Shown: positions 31,957 through 40,838 of the stretch, piece by piece
Layout of the letters: every line of letters starts with the position of its first letter
How positions within the stretch are numbered: position 1 is the stretch's first letter
Origin: Bryobacteraceae bacterium
Lineage (GTDB): Bacteria; Acidobacteriota; Terriglobia; Bryobacterales; Bryobacteraceae
DNA length: 64,000 nt
NCBI GenBank assembly: GCA_025056865.1
Contig: JANWVO010000025.1
Coordinates: 1 to 64,000, forward strand
Direction: 5' to 3'
Translations under genes and position numbers: made by a program
Notes under the pieces: model-generated
Database searches by the model: none
The model's input: the letters and a program-made list of their open reading frames with translations, nothing else
What the model was told of the DNA's origin: nothing

Positions 31957-33699
31957 ATGAACCGTCTGAAGCTGTTTGCGGGGCTTGCCGCGTTGCCTCT
32001 TTTCGCCTTTCAGGATGCGGACCCGACGGCCCGTCAGGTGGCCCCGCCGCCGCAGTACGAGCAGGCGCGCCCGCTGGTGGTGTCGAAATACGGCATCGTC
32101 GCCGCCTCGAATTTCCTGGCCTCGCAGGCAGCGGCGAAGATCCTTGAGCAGGGCGGAAACGCCGTCGATGCGGCCATCGCCGCCAACGCGATGACCGGCC
32201 TCGTGCAGCCGTTCGTCAACGGCATTGGCGGCGACCTGTTCGCCATCTACTACGAAGCGAAGACCGGGAAAGTCTACGGCCTGAACGCCAGCGGGTGGAC
32301 GCCGAAAGCGCTCACGCTCGAATGGATCCGCGAAAAGAAAGTGGCTCTCAACGAACGCACGAAGAAGTTCGACGAGCTGAGCGTCCACACGGTCACGGTG
32401 CCGGGCTGCGTCGCCGGCTGGCATGCGCTGCGGGAGCGGTTCGGTTCGAAATCCTTCGCCGAGATCCTCGCGCCGGCCATCCATTTCGCCGAAAACGGAT
32501 TCGCGCTTTCTCCGGTGAGCGCGCGGTCGCTGGCGCAGCGGCGCTACTTCCAGCAGCCCGGATTCCGCGAGACGTACCTCACGCTTGGCGAGCGTCCGCA
32601 GGCGGGCGACGTCTTCCGCAACCCGGCGCTTGCCAGTTCGCTGCGGCGCATCGCCGCACAGGGCCGCGATGGTTTCTACAGGGGCGAGCTCGCCGAAAGG
32701 ATGGTCGCGTTCCTCCAGGCGCAGGGGGGCGCGCACACGCTGGAGGATTTCGCCGAGTTTCAGCCCGAATGGGTGGAGCCGATCTCGACCACGTACCGCG
32801 GCTGGACCGTCTACGAGCTGCCGCCCAACGGGCAGGGCATCGCCGCGCTGGCCATGCTGAACATCATGGAGCGGTTCCCGCTGGCCGACTACGGGCACAA
32901 TTCGGCCGCGGCGCTGCACGTGATGATCGAGGCGAAGAAGCTGGCCTACGCCGACATGGAGCGGTACGTGGGCGACCCGCGCTTTACGCCCGTGCCCGTG
33001 CGCGAAATGCTTTCCAAGGAACTCGCCGCGAAGCGCGCCGCCCAGATCGACATGCGGCGCGCCGCCTGCCGGGTGCTGCCGAGCGACCTGAAAGAGTCTC
33101 TGGCGGCCAAGGGCAGCGACACGATCTATCTCTCGGTCATCGACCGTGACGGCAACATCGTCAGCCTGATCCAGTCCAACTACGGCGGCTACGGCACCGG
33201 CCTCGTGGCGCCGGGGGCAGGCTTCACGTTCCACAACCGCGGCGCGGGCTTCGATCTCGAGCCCGGCAGGCCGAATTCGCTGGCCGGACGCAAGCGGCCG
33301 CTGCACACCATCATCCCGGCGCTGATGCGCAAGGACGACACGGTGATCGGCTTCGGCATCATGGGCGGCTGGAACCAGAGCCAGGCGCACGCGCAGTTCG
33401 TGTCGAACGTCGTCGACTTCGGCATGAACGTGCAGCAGGCGCTGGAGGCGCCGCGATTCACCAAGACGACGTTCGACGGCTGCGACGTGCAGATCGAGAG
33501 CCGCATCCCGGAAAACATCCGCGTGGAGCTTCAGCGCCGCGGACACCAGGTCCAGCCGACGGCGCCTTACTCAAGCGTCTTCGGCTTCGGCAGCGCCGTC
33601 GTCCATGACCTGAAGCGCAAGGTGCAGATGGCTGGGACGGATCCGCGCGTGGACGGGGCGGCCGTGCTTGAGATGCCGCAGTTCGGTCCTGTCCGCTGA
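31957..33699 (+). CDS. Gamma-glutamyltransferase family protein, exported
   Basis: 580 aa Ntn-hydrolase proenzyme with an N-terminal signal (LKLFAGLAALPLFAF). Self-cleavage would occur before T389 in GSDTIYLSVIDRDGNIVSL. The Thr nucleophile is kept, but the following residues (usual TTH) are T-I-Y. Upstream motifs AASNFLASQAAAKILEQGGNAVDAAIAAN and NGIGGDLFAIYY, and the later GRKRPLHTIIPALM and GIMGGWNQSQAHAQFV, are typical. The acidic pair of the glutamate pocket is not obvious, so the enzyme may act as an acylase or hydrolase on gamma-glutamyl or related amides in the periplasm. Followed by a structured non-coding region. Confidence 0.88.
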   Translation: MNRLKLFAGLAALPLFAFQDADPTARQVAPPPQYEQARPLVVSKYGIVAASNFLASQAAAKILEQGGNAVDAAIAANAMTGLVQPFVNGIGGDLFAIYYEAKTGKVYGLNASGWTPKALTLEWIREKKVALNERTKKFDELSVHTVTVPGCVAGWHALRERFGSKSFAEILAPAIHFAENGFALSPVSARSLAQRRYFQQPGFRETYLTLGERPQAGDVFRNPALASSLRRIAAQGRDGFYRGELAERMVAFLQAQGGAHTLEDFAEFQPEWVEPISTTYRGWTVYELPPNGQGIAALAMLNIMERFPLADYGHNSAAALHVMIEAKKLAYADMERYVGDPRFTPVPVREMLSKELAAKRAAQIDMRRAACRVLPSDLKESLAAKGSDTIYLSVIDRDGNIVSLIQSNYGGYGTGLVAPGAGFTFHNRGAGFDLEPGRPNSLAGRKRPLHTIIPALMRKDDTVIGFGIMGGWNQSQAHAQFVSNVVDFGMNVQQALEAPRFTKTTFDGCDVQIESRIPENIRVELQRRGHQVQPTAPYSSVFGFGSAVVHDLKRKVQMAGTDPRVDGAAVLEMPQFGPVR

Positions 33700-33720
33700 A
33701 GGCGGCGCGACATAAGAGAA

Positions 33721-33975
33721 CTGGGGATCCGTGGCTCCTCCTCCCTCCTGGATCCCCGGTGTCCCCCGCCGGGGCAGGGCCGCTCCTCCCTCAGCACCTG
33801 CCCCGGTCCGCCCTGCCGGAGACGGCACACGATTGGCGCACGCCCCCGGAAGCCTGAATGTGCCGTATCGAGCTGATTCCAGCTTCCTCGTGCGGTCCCG
33901 GCGCCCCGCCCGAATCCGGGGAGGCGCCGGTGACCTGCCAGCGTCCTCCTCCGCCTCCCGCCCTCGCCGGGAGGC
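33721..33975. other. Non-coding array of five hairpins with shared pyrimidine loop motif
   Basis: The 388-nt gap between converging genes contains no credible gene. Hairpins read in order: stem 33723-33730/33750-33757 (8 bp); 33769-33778/33797-33806 (10 bp); 33822-33829/33859-33866 (8 bp); 33898-33907/33920-33930 (10 bp, one bulge); 33953-33960/33968-33975 (8 bp). The loops of the first two both contain CTCCTCCCTC, and another CCTCCTCC tract lies just before the fifth. On the plus strand these are anti-Shine-Dalgarno-like, as in C-rich-loop small RNAs. It could be a small RNA, a 3'-UTR element of the upstream gene, or a complex terminator. Confidence 0.45.
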
Positions 33976-34087
33976 TCATCCGATCAGCGATTCACCCTAA
34001 TTAACGGAATCCGGCTGTGGATTTTTCCTTCATCCAAAGGGCCGGCCGGCGGAGATTGCAGAGGCGGCGGGACAGGCGGAGGCTCCG

Positions 34088-34309
34088 TCAACGGCGGCGG
34101 AACAGCCAGAGCAAAACGGAGAATAGCAGGCTGAGCAGCAGGCTGGTCATCAGCGGGAAGTAGAAAACGCTGTTCCTGCCGCGGATGACGATGTCGCCGG
34201 GGAGGCGGCCGAGGCGGAGCGGCAGGCGCGGGAACAGATACAGCAGGAGTCCGGCAAGGAAGAGGGCGATGCCCAGGATCATCAGGCTGCGGCCAAGCTG
34301 GCTGATCAT
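34088..34309 (-). CDS. DUF2905 family small membrane protein
   Basis: 73 aa with two hydrophobic helices (LMILGIALFLAGLLLYLF, and MTSLLLSLLFSVLLWLF near the C-terminus) separated by LPLRLGRLPGDIVIRGRNSVFYFP. The GRLPGDI motif is the DUF2905 signature. Function is unknown; members are inner-membrane proteins often near RuvB or queuosine genes in other bacteria. ATG 34309 is used; the frame extends upstream but loses family resemblance. The 261 nt between this start and the next gene (34310-34570) show nothing I can support. Confidence 0.85.
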   Translation of the reverse strand: MISQLGRSLMILGIALFLAGLLLYLFPRLPLRLGRLPGDIVIRGRNSVFYFPLMTSLLLSLLFSVLLWLFRRR

Positions 34310-34570
34310 GGCGTCCGGGGCGCGCGTCAAACAGCGCACTGATTCCATCGTAATGAAGTGCGGCGCGGCGGGCCGTCCTGGCCGCTCTTGGGCCGCCCGG
34401 CGGGACGGGAGGGACTCGGGCGGAACGGGCGTTGATTTCCTCCGGCCACCCGGCGGAGTGCCTGCAACAGGTGGTAGATTTTCCAGAGCTTGCCCGCCGC
34501 GTGCGGCAACCAGACCCGAAGCAGGCAGCGTGGTATTGCATTCGGCGCGCACGCCCGGGTGCCCCGGTTA

Positions 34571-35449
34571 TCAGAAGGACGCTTTCAGCGGCTGGAGATC
34601 TTCCTCGAATGCAGCGAGAATCGCATCCGTGTCGTGAGCCAGCTTCAACCGGGCGAACGACTCCCTCGGGGGCGGAGCCTCTTTGGCATCTTCCTCCGTG
34701 ATGGCGTGGCCGGTGGCGTTGGCCACCTCGTTGGCCACAGCGAGCGCCAGACTCAGAGGCTGCGCCCCGCCTGCACGGCGCTCCGGGTCGAGCTCGGGGT
34801 GGTGGTGATAAAGAACGGCCTTCTGGATGGGCACCGGCAGGTTCCAGCGGCCAAGCGCGGCGGCGCTCAATTCGGCGTGGCTGGTGTCGATGACTGCGTA
34901 TTCGCACTGCACAAGCGCCTTGCCGCTGGAGACGCGCATGGCATGGATCCGCTGGAATTCTTCCGGCAGGGCGGTGGCGATCATCAGCCGCCCGAGATCA
35001 TGGAGCAGCCCCGCGGCGAATGCTCCTTCGGGGTACTCGATGGGCGTCTTCTGCACCAGCCGGTCGGCGAGCACGGCAACGGCGATCGCATGGCCGTTGA
35101 AGCGGGCCATCGACCAGGAGTCTGGCGTGCGGACACGCGACCAGAGCCGCGACACAGACAGCCCGAGCAGGAAGTTCCTGAGCTTGTTCAGGCCGAGGAT
35201 GGACACGGCCGCGCGCACGCTGCTCACGTTGCCGCGCCTCCCGTAAAGCGCCGAGTTGACCAGCCGCAGCACATTCCCGCTGAGAACCGTGTCGCGCTCA
35301 ATCAGGTCGGCCAGCTTCGAGAAGCTGACGTCCTCGTCGGCCAGCGTCGCCATCAGGTGATGCAGGACGGGCGAGAATGGCGGCAACTGGTCCAGGCTCT
35401 TCATCGCCAGGTCACGAGGAGTGAGCTTCGGCAGAATACTCTGACTCAC
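34571..35449 (-). CDS. HDOD domain signalling protein
   Basis: 292 aa. An HDOD domain (about 15-215) shows LPPFSPVLHHLMATLADEDVSFSKLADLIERD, GLLHDLGRLMIA and the helical region following SHAELSAAALGRWNLP. The domain is a degenerate HD-type phosphohydrolase fold thought to scaffold signalling rather than cleave nucleotides; HD is present in LLHDLG. The C-terminal ~60 residues are variable. Divergent from the ABC-2 exporter operon. Role probably regulatory, target unknown. Confidence 0.88.
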   Translation of the reverse strand: MSQSILPKLTPRDLAMKSLDQLPPFSPVLHHLMATLADEDVSFSKLADLIERDTVLSGNVLRLVNSALYGRRGNVSSVRAAVSILGLNKLRNFLLGLSVSRLWSRVRTPDSWSMARFNGHAIAVAVLADRLVQKTPIEYPEGAFAAGLLHDLGRLMIATALPEEFQRIHAMRVSSGKALVQCEYAVIDTSHAELSAAALGRWNLPVPIQKAVLYHHHPELDPERRAGGAQPLSLALAVANEVANATGHAITEEDAKEAPPPRESFARLKLAHDTDAILAAFEEDLQPLKASF

Positions 35450-35536
35450 ATTCGTCTACATCGGCGGATCCGGCTCAAAAGTTGAGAGTGCCGCAGCGAA
35501 AATTCACCGGTCCGCTTGGTCCGGGGCCGGAAACGG

Positions 35537-35542
35537 TAGGAT
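35537..35542 (+). promoter_or_regulatory. Candidate -10 box (TAGGAT) for the ABC-2 operon
   Basis: TAGGAT ends 12 nt before the ATG of the ATPase gene, and the interval has no Shine-Dalgarno site. The predicted leader is about 5 nt. Same layout as at 13752 and 47865. Confidence 0.35.
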
Positions 35543-35554
35543 GAAAGAACACCC

Positions 35555-36322
35555 ATGAGCGTCCATCCGTCTCCTGCCATCGAGGTGAACGGGCTCCGCA
35601 AAGTTTACGGGGAGAAAGCGGCCGTGGACGGACTGACGCTCACTGTGGAGCGGGGCTGTTTCTTCGGCTTTCTGGGACCCAACGGGGCGGGCAAGACCAC
35701 GACGATCCGCATGCTGATGGGCCTTGCGCCGCCGACGGCGGGAACGATCCGCATTCTCGGCAGGAAGATGCCGGAAGAGGAGCTGGAAATCAAGGCCCGG
35801 ATCGGGCTGGTGCCCGACGAAAGCCTCCTGTTCGACCACCTCACCGGGTTCGAATTCGTCGAGTTCGTCGGCAGGATGTACAGGCTGGGGCGCGAGCTGA
35901 GCCGCCGGCGCGCCGCCGAGCTGATGGAGCTGTTCGAACTGGACACGGCGGGCCGCAAGCTCATCGCCGAGTATTCCAAGGGGATGCGCAAGCGGGTGGC
36001 GATGGCCGCGGCGCTGATCCACCGGCCAGAGCTGTTCCTGCTGGATGAGCCCTTCGAGGGCGTCGACGCCGTCGGCGCCCGCCTCATGAAAGACATCCTG
36101 CTGGAGCAGGTGGCCCAGGGCGCGACGATCTTCCTCACGTCGCACGTGCTCGAAGTCGTCGAGCGGCTGTGCGACCGCGTGGCGATCATCCACCAGGGCA
36201 GGCTCGTGGTGGAGGGGCCGATGGACGAACTGAGGTCGGGAGAAGAGACGCTGGAGGACCTCTTCGTGCGCGTCGTGGGGGGACCGGCGCGTTCGACCGA
36301 GGCGCTGGACTGGCTGCGTTAG
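35555..36322 (+). CDS. ABC transporter ATP-binding protein, ABC-2 type
   Basis: 255 aa. Walker A GPNGAGKTT, Q-loop LVPDESLLFD, signature YSKGMRKRVAMAAAL, Walker B FLLDEPFEGVD and switch LTSHVLEVVERL. The start IEVNGLRKVYGEKAAVDGL is typical of CcmA-type ATPases of ABC-2 exporters. It lies 11 nt before a large membrane protein that is its evident permease. Substrate unknown. Confidence 0.93.
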   Translation: MSVHPSPAIEVNGLRKVYGEKAAVDGLTLTVERGCFFGFLGPNGAGKTTTIRMLMGLAPPTAGTIRILGRKMPEEELEIKARIGLVPDESLLFDHLTGFEFVEFVGRMYRLGRELSRRRAAELMELFELDTAGRKLIAEYSKGMRKRVAMAAALIHRPELFLLDEPFEGVDAVGARLMKDILLEQVAQGATIFLTSHVLEVVERLCDRVAIIHQGRLVVEGPMDELRSGEETLEDLFVRVVGGPARSTEALDWLR

Positions 36323-36333
36323 CCGGAACGTCG

Positions 36334-37965
36334 ATGATGCTGGCAGATGACCAGATCCGGGCGATCCTGCGGGCCCAGTTCCGGATCCTGTACAACCGCC
36401 TGAGCGGAGGTTCCATCGGCGCCGGACGGATCCTGTACTGGGCCTCCGTCGCCATCTGGTACGGCCTGATCCTCATGCTGGCCTGGCTGATGGCGGTGTC
36501 ACTGCCTTCCATCCGCAGCAGAGAGAGCCTGATTTCGATCACATCCACCATCCTGATGGTGGCCGCCGCGTTCTGGCAGTTGATGCCGGTCATGATGGCT
36601 GCCACAGGACTCAGCCTCGACCTGAAGCGCCTCCTCGCCTATCCCATTCCGATCCGGAAACTGTTTGCAGTGGAAGTGCTGCTGCGGGTCTCGACCGGGA
36701 CGGAAGTTCTGATTGTCCTTGCGGGACTGGGCGCGGGGCTCGCCGGGAGTCCGCTGACTTCCGCGTGGGCCGTGTTGTGGCTGCTCCTGTTTGTTCTCTT
36801 CAACCTGCTGCTCTCGGTGGGCATCCGGGATCTGCTGACGCGCCTCCTGGCGCGGCGTGGCATCCGGGAGCTGATCGTTCTCGGCATCGTCCTGCTTGCG
36901 GCCCTTCCCCAGCTCATCCTCGTGGCGGTTCCGCCGGAGCTGCTGCGGAGCATGTATCAGCGTTACTCGGCCCTCGCCCCTTACCTCGGATTGCCATGGT
37001 CGAGCGTGGCCGTTCTGGCGGTCGACGGGTTCTCCCCGGCCGCTTTCGCGTTGACGTCCGCGTGGCTGTGCTTTGGCGCCTGGTTCGGGTTTTCCCAGTT
37101 CCGCCGCGGACTCCGCTGGGATGCCGCTGAAGCGGGGTCGAAAGACCGGGCCGCGGGGCGCGCCTTCTCCTTCGCTGTCTTCGAGCGGTTCTATGCGCTT
37201 CCCTCGCGCCTGCTCCCGGATCCGCTGGGCGTGCTCGTGACCAAGGAGCTGAGAACGCTGGGCCGCTCCACGCGGTTCCGGCTCGTCTTCTTCATGGGGT
37301 TCACATTCGGCATCCTCATCTGGCTGCCCCTTGCGTTCCGCGGCCAACCGGGCGCGGCGCGCGCTTCGGGGAGCCTCCTGCTGTGGGTGAGCCTTTATGC
37401 AGCGCTTCTGATGGGCGAAGTTCTGTTCTGGAACATCCTCGGTTTCGACAGGACCGCCGTGCAGGCCTACTTCGTCATGCCGGTTCCGCTGCGGGTGGTT
37501 TTCCTGGCCAAGAACATGGCCGCGGTGATCCTGCTGCTGGCGGAGGTCGCCATGATCGTGGCGGCGCTTTCGGTACTCCGCATCCGGTTTCCGCTGTCGA
37601 AAGTGCCCGAGGCGCTGGCCTGTACGATGATGCTGGCGCTCTTCCTGCTTGCAGTCGGCAACCTGGCCAGCGTGATGTCGCCGCGGCCGGCGGATCCCTC
37701 CTCAAGCTGGCGCCAGGCGTCTGCCGGCAAGATCCAGGGGCTGATCCTGATGCTGTATCCTCTGCTGCTGGCGCCCATCGGCCTCGCCTATCTGGCCCGG
37801 TATGCCTTTGAGCGCGAACTGGCCTTCTACGGGGTGCTGCTCAGCGGCTACGCGGTGGCAGCCATGGCCTATTGGGTAGCGCTGGATTCGGCGGTGGAGA
37901 TCGCCGAAAAAGAGAAAGAAAGGATCGTGGCGGCCCTGTCAGCGGCACAGGGCCCGATATCCTGA
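36334..37965 (+). CDS. ABC exporter membrane protein, about 12 helices
   Basis: 543 aa, predominantly hydrophobic, with helices visible around residues 35-55, 65-90, 120-145, 150-170, 185-205, 235-255, 320-340, 350-370, 390-420, 430-450, 480-500 and 505-525. Two half-repeats are suggested. It starts with two ATG codons 11 nt after the ATPase stop and ends with a charged tail. It is the membrane partner of the preceding ATPase. The sequence fits the large ABC exporter permeases sometimes labelled as putative, with no assigned cargo. Confidence 0.82.
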   Translation: MMLADDQIRAILRAQFRILYNRLSGGSIGAGRILYWASVAIWYGLILMLAWLMAVSLPSIRSRESLISITSTILMVAAAFWQLMPVMMAATGLSLDLKRLLAYPIPIRKLFAVEVLLRVSTGTEVLIVLAGLGAGLAGSPLTSAWAVLWLLLFVLFNLLLSVGIRDLLTRLLARRGIRELIVLGIVLLAALPQLILVAVPPELLRSMYQRYSALAPYLGLPWSSVAVLAVDGFSPAAFALTSAWLCFGAWFGFSQFRRGLRWDAAEAGSKDRAAGRAFSFAVFERFYALPSRLLPDPLGVLVTKELRTLGRSTRFRLVFFMGFTFGILIWLPLAFRGQPGAARASGSLLLWVSLYAALLMGEVLFWNILGFDRTAVQAYFVMPVPLRVVFLAKNMAAVILLLAEVAMIVAALSVLRIRFPLSKVPEALACTMMLALFLLAVGNLASVMSPRPADPSSSWRQASAGKIQGLILMLYPLLLAPIGLAYLARYAFERELAFYGVLLSGYAVAAMAYWVALDSAVEIAEKEKERIVAALSAAQGPIS

Positions 37966-37980
37966 GCAGGGAGACACGCG

Positions 37981-39642
37981 ATGCGCGCGGCCCTTCCGCT
38001 TCTGCTTCTGCTCGCCGCCGCGAAGCCGGCCGCGGCGGACTGGGTGGAAACAAAAAGCGGTCCTTTTGTTGTTTACTCCGATGCCGGCGAAGACCGCGCC
38101 CGCCAGGCGCTTTACCACCTGGAGCAGTTCCGCTTCCTGTTCGGCGAGGCGATGGGCAGGCGCGATCTGCAAACGGTGTGGCCGATCACCGTGGTGGTGC
38201 GCCGCCCGGAGAAAGGCGAACCGCCGCCGCGGCTCGGCTTCTCGCGCGACGGCTGGATGACGTCGTGGCCGGCAGGAGGCGCGCCGCCGCCGGAGTTCTT
38301 CCGCGGCCTGGCGCTGCTGTTCATCGAAGACAACTGGCAGGACCGCATGCCCGGCACGCTCGAGCAGACGGTGGCGGTGCTGTTTTCGACGATGAAGCTG
38401 GACGGCGGGCGCGCCACGCTCGGGCTGCCTCCCGAACCGCCGCTGCGCACGCGCGAATGGGCCCTGCTGCAATACCTGCTCACCGGCGAGGAGACGGCCA
38501 CGCGGACGCGCGTGCTGCTGTCGAACCTCGGCGCCGGCGCCGACTGGAACACCGCCTTCCGCAACGCGTTCGGACGCAGGGCGGCCGAGTTCGATGCGGA
38601 AGTGGACCGCTACCTCGCCTCCGGCCAGTTCCGCACCGTGACCCTGCCGGGGCGGCCATTGGACCCGCGCGTCGCCTTCCCCATCGTGCCGATGATGCCC
38701 TCACGGCTGCGCGTGCTCCCGGCCGACCTGCTGATGGCCCGCGGCGCGCCGCCGGCGGAGGTCCGCCGCGCCTATCAGCGCGCCATCGAGGAGCGCCCGG
38801 GACCGCTGGCGTTCGAAGGGCTTGGGCTGGCGTTGCTGGCAGAAGGCGCGCAGGAAGAGGCGCGCGCGGCGTTCGAATCGATGAAGAAGCTGATGGACCC
38901 GCAGCGCGACCGCTGCGCCCGCGGCCTGCTCGAGCTGGGCCTGTACGAGGAGGCGGCGCAGAAGAACCCGCGCTGGGCCGAGCCGTACGTGCGCGCCGCG
39001 GCGCGCGAACCCGGGCCGGTGCGCAAGGCTTACCTGCTGAAGAAGGCCGCCGAGCTGCGGCCGCGCGATCCCGAAATCTGGCAGGCGCTGGCCCGCGCGC
39101 AGCACGACGCGAAGCAGTATGCCGAGGCCGAGAAGAGCTGGCGCGCCGCCGAACGCGTCGCGCGCAGCGAAGAGGAGAGGGAACGCATCGCCCGGGCCCG
39201 GGAGGAGTTCCAGCAGGCGCGGCTCGATGCCGAAGCCGCCGAGCGCGCGCGCCGCCGCAAGGAGGAGCAGGACGAGCTCGAAAGGCTGAAGAAAGAGGCG
39301 CTCGAGCGCATCCGCGAGGCCGAACAGCGCGCCAGCCAGGGCGGCCTGGAGGGGCGGAAGATCGAGAAGTGGTGGGAAGGGCCTCCGACGCAGACCTTCA
39401 CCGGGACGCTCGAGAGCGTGCAGTGCCAGGGCCGCACGGCGAGGCTCGCGCTGCGCGATCCTTCGGGCAAGGCGGTGACGATGGTCATCCCGGATCCGGG
39501 CAAGGTGGTCGTGCTGAATGCGCAGCAGGAGCAGGTGCAGCTCGCCTGCGGCGCACAGAAGCCGGCGCGGCGTGTGAAGATCGAGTATGTGGCCCGGCCC
39601 GGCGCCCCGGGCGAGGTGGCCGTGCTCGAATTCCTCCCATGA
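37981..39642 (+). CDS. Exported TPR-like protein with charged coiled coil, function unknown
   Basis: 553 aa. Signal peptide (LPLLLLLAAAKPAAA). An N-terminal region resembles DUF1570-like pseudo-peptidase domains (KSGPFVVYSDAGEDRARQALYHLEQFR). TPR-like helices span about 250-400 (AYQRAIEERPGPLAFEGLGLALLAEG). A Glu/Arg/Ala coiled coil spans about 395-460, and a C-terminal beta-type domain contains TFTGTLESVQCQG. No HExxH zinc motif is present, so enzymatic activity is doubtful. The stop overlaps the start of the MFS gene (ATGA), linking it to the transporter and glycosyltransferase that follow. Confidence 0.75.
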   Translation: MRAALPLLLLLAAAKPAAADWVETKSGPFVVYSDAGEDRARQALYHLEQFRFLFGEAMGRRDLQTVWPITVVVRRPEKGEPPPRLGFSRDGWMTSWPAGGAPPPEFFRGLALLFIEDNWQDRMPGTLEQTVAVLFSTMKLDGGRATLGLPPEPPLRTREWALLQYLLTGEETATRTRVLLSNLGAGADWNTAFRNAFGRRAAEFDAEVDRYLASGQFRTVTLPGRPLDPRVAFPIVPMMPSRLRVLPADLLMARGAPPAEVRRAYQRAIEERPGPLAFEGLGLALLAEGAQEEARAAFESMKKLMDPQRDRCARGLLELGLYEEAAQKNPRWAEPYVRAAAREPGPVRKAYLLKKAAELRPRDPEIWQALARAQHDAKQYAEAEKSWRAAERVARSEEERERIARAREEFQQARLDAEAAERARRRKEEQDELERLKKEALERIREAEQRASQGGLEGRKIEKWWEGPPTQTFTGTLESVQCQGRTARLALRDPSGKAVTMVIPDPGKVVVLNAQQEQVQLACGAQKPARRVKIEYVARPGAPGEVAVLEFLP

Positions 39643-40838
39643 ACCCGCGGCTGCGCTGGCTGGTGATCGCCGTCTTCGCGCTTTCCAATGCCATCAATTT
39701 CATGGACCGGCAGATTCTGGCGGCGCTGGCGCCGCAGCTCATGGAGGAATTCCGCCTCAGCGCGGCGGGCTACGGCGACGTGATCCTGGCCTTCTCGATC
39801 GCCTACGCCAGCGGCGCGCCGCTGGCTGGGTGGCTGATCGACCGCATCGGGCTGCGCTGGGGCGCATCGCTCGCCGTGGGCTTCTGGTCGCTGGCCGGCA
39901 TGGCCACCGGTTGGGTGAACAGCGTGGGCGCGCTCATCGCCTGCCGCGCCGCGCTGGGGCTGGGCGAAGCGGGCGGCGTGCCTTCGACGGGCAAGGCCTC
40001 GGCCCTGTACCTGCCGCCGCGGGAGCGCGCGCTCGGAAGCGCGGTCTTCCAGATTGGGCTGACCATCGGCGCGATCCTCGCGCCGCTGGCGGCGCAGTGG
40101 ATCGCGCGCCGCTACGGCTGGCGCATGGCGTTCGTTCTGCTGGGCGCCGCCGGGCTTGCATGGATCCCCTTGTGGCTTGCGGTGGAGCGGCGCGTGCCCG
40201 CCGCGCCGCTGCCGTCCCGCCCCGCGGAAGGCCCGGCCGCGCTGTTCCGCGAAGGCCGCTACTGGGCGCTGCTGGCGGCCAATGTCCTGCTGATGGCCGT
40301 CTACTCGCTGTGGGTGAACTGGACCACCGTGTTCCTGGTGCGCGAACACGGTCTTGCGCAGGCGGAAGCGAACTACCGCCTCGCGTGGATCCCGCCCATC
40401 TTCGCCACACTGGGCGGGCTGGCTGGCGGCTGGCTGACGTTGCGGTGGTCGGCGGGCAGGGAAGACGTCACGCCGGCGCGGATGCGCACCATTCTGCTCG
40501 CTTCCGTCCTTCTGCTTGGCGGGGCGGCCGTGCCGTGGATGCCGACGCCCGAGTGGGCCACGGTTTTCATCTGCCTTTCGTTTTTCGCCTGCGTTGCCTC
40601 GAGCGTCAACATCTATGCCATGCCGCTGGACCTGTTCGGCGCGCACCGCGCGGCCTTCGCCGTTTCCGGGCTGACGGCCGTCTACGGCGCGTTGCAGGGC
40701 GTGTTTTCCTCCATCGCCGGGCGCGTCGTGGACCGCTACGGCTTCGCGCCGGTGTGCGTCGCCGCCGCGCTGCTACCGATGGCGAGCTGGGCCGTGCTGC
40801 ATCTCGCACTGGGCCGGCGGCGGGAGGCCGGCGCATGA
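39639..40838 (+). CDS. MFS transporter, anion:cation symporter (ExuT-like) family
   Basis: 399 aa with 12 predicted helices. FALSNAINFMDRQILAALAP in helix 1, LAGWLIDRIGLRWG between helices 2 and 3, and ALGLGEAGGVPSTGKASAL in helix 4 match the ACS family (hexuronate, glucarate and other organic anions). A helix-7 start of SLWVNWTTVFLVREHG is also typical. It overlaps both neighbours by 4 nt. Substrate is probably a small organic acid; identity unknown. Confidence 0.88.
   Translation: MNPRLRWLVIAVFALSNAINFMDRQILAALAPQLMEEFRLSAAGYGDVILAFSIAYASGAPLAGWLIDRIGLRWGASLAVGFWSLAGMATGWVNSVGALIACRAALGLGEAGGVPSTGKASALYLPPRERALGSAVFQIGLTIGAILAPLAAQWIARRYGWRMAFVLLGAAGLAWIPLWLAVERRVPAAPLPSRPAEGPAALFREGRYWALLAANVLLMAVYSLWVNWTTVFLVREHGLAQAEANYRLAWIPPIFATLGGLAGGWLTLRWSAGREDVTPARMRTILLASVLLLGGAAVPWMPTPEWATVFICLSFFACVASSVNIYAMPLDLFGAHRAAFAVSGLTAVYGALQGVFSSIAGRVVDRYGFAPVCVAAALLPMASWAVLHLALGRRREAGA

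Noticed and set aside
31894-33546. A 550-codon minus-strand frame opposite the gamma-glutamyltransferase gene
   Set aside because: Composition is Arg/His/Val-rich with no domain. It is an antisense shadow of a well-supported gene.
33567-33830. Minus-strand frames of about 85 codons over the hairpin array
   Set aside because: The purine-rich complement of the pyrimidine tracts mimics ribosome sites. Products are repetitive and without homology I recognise.
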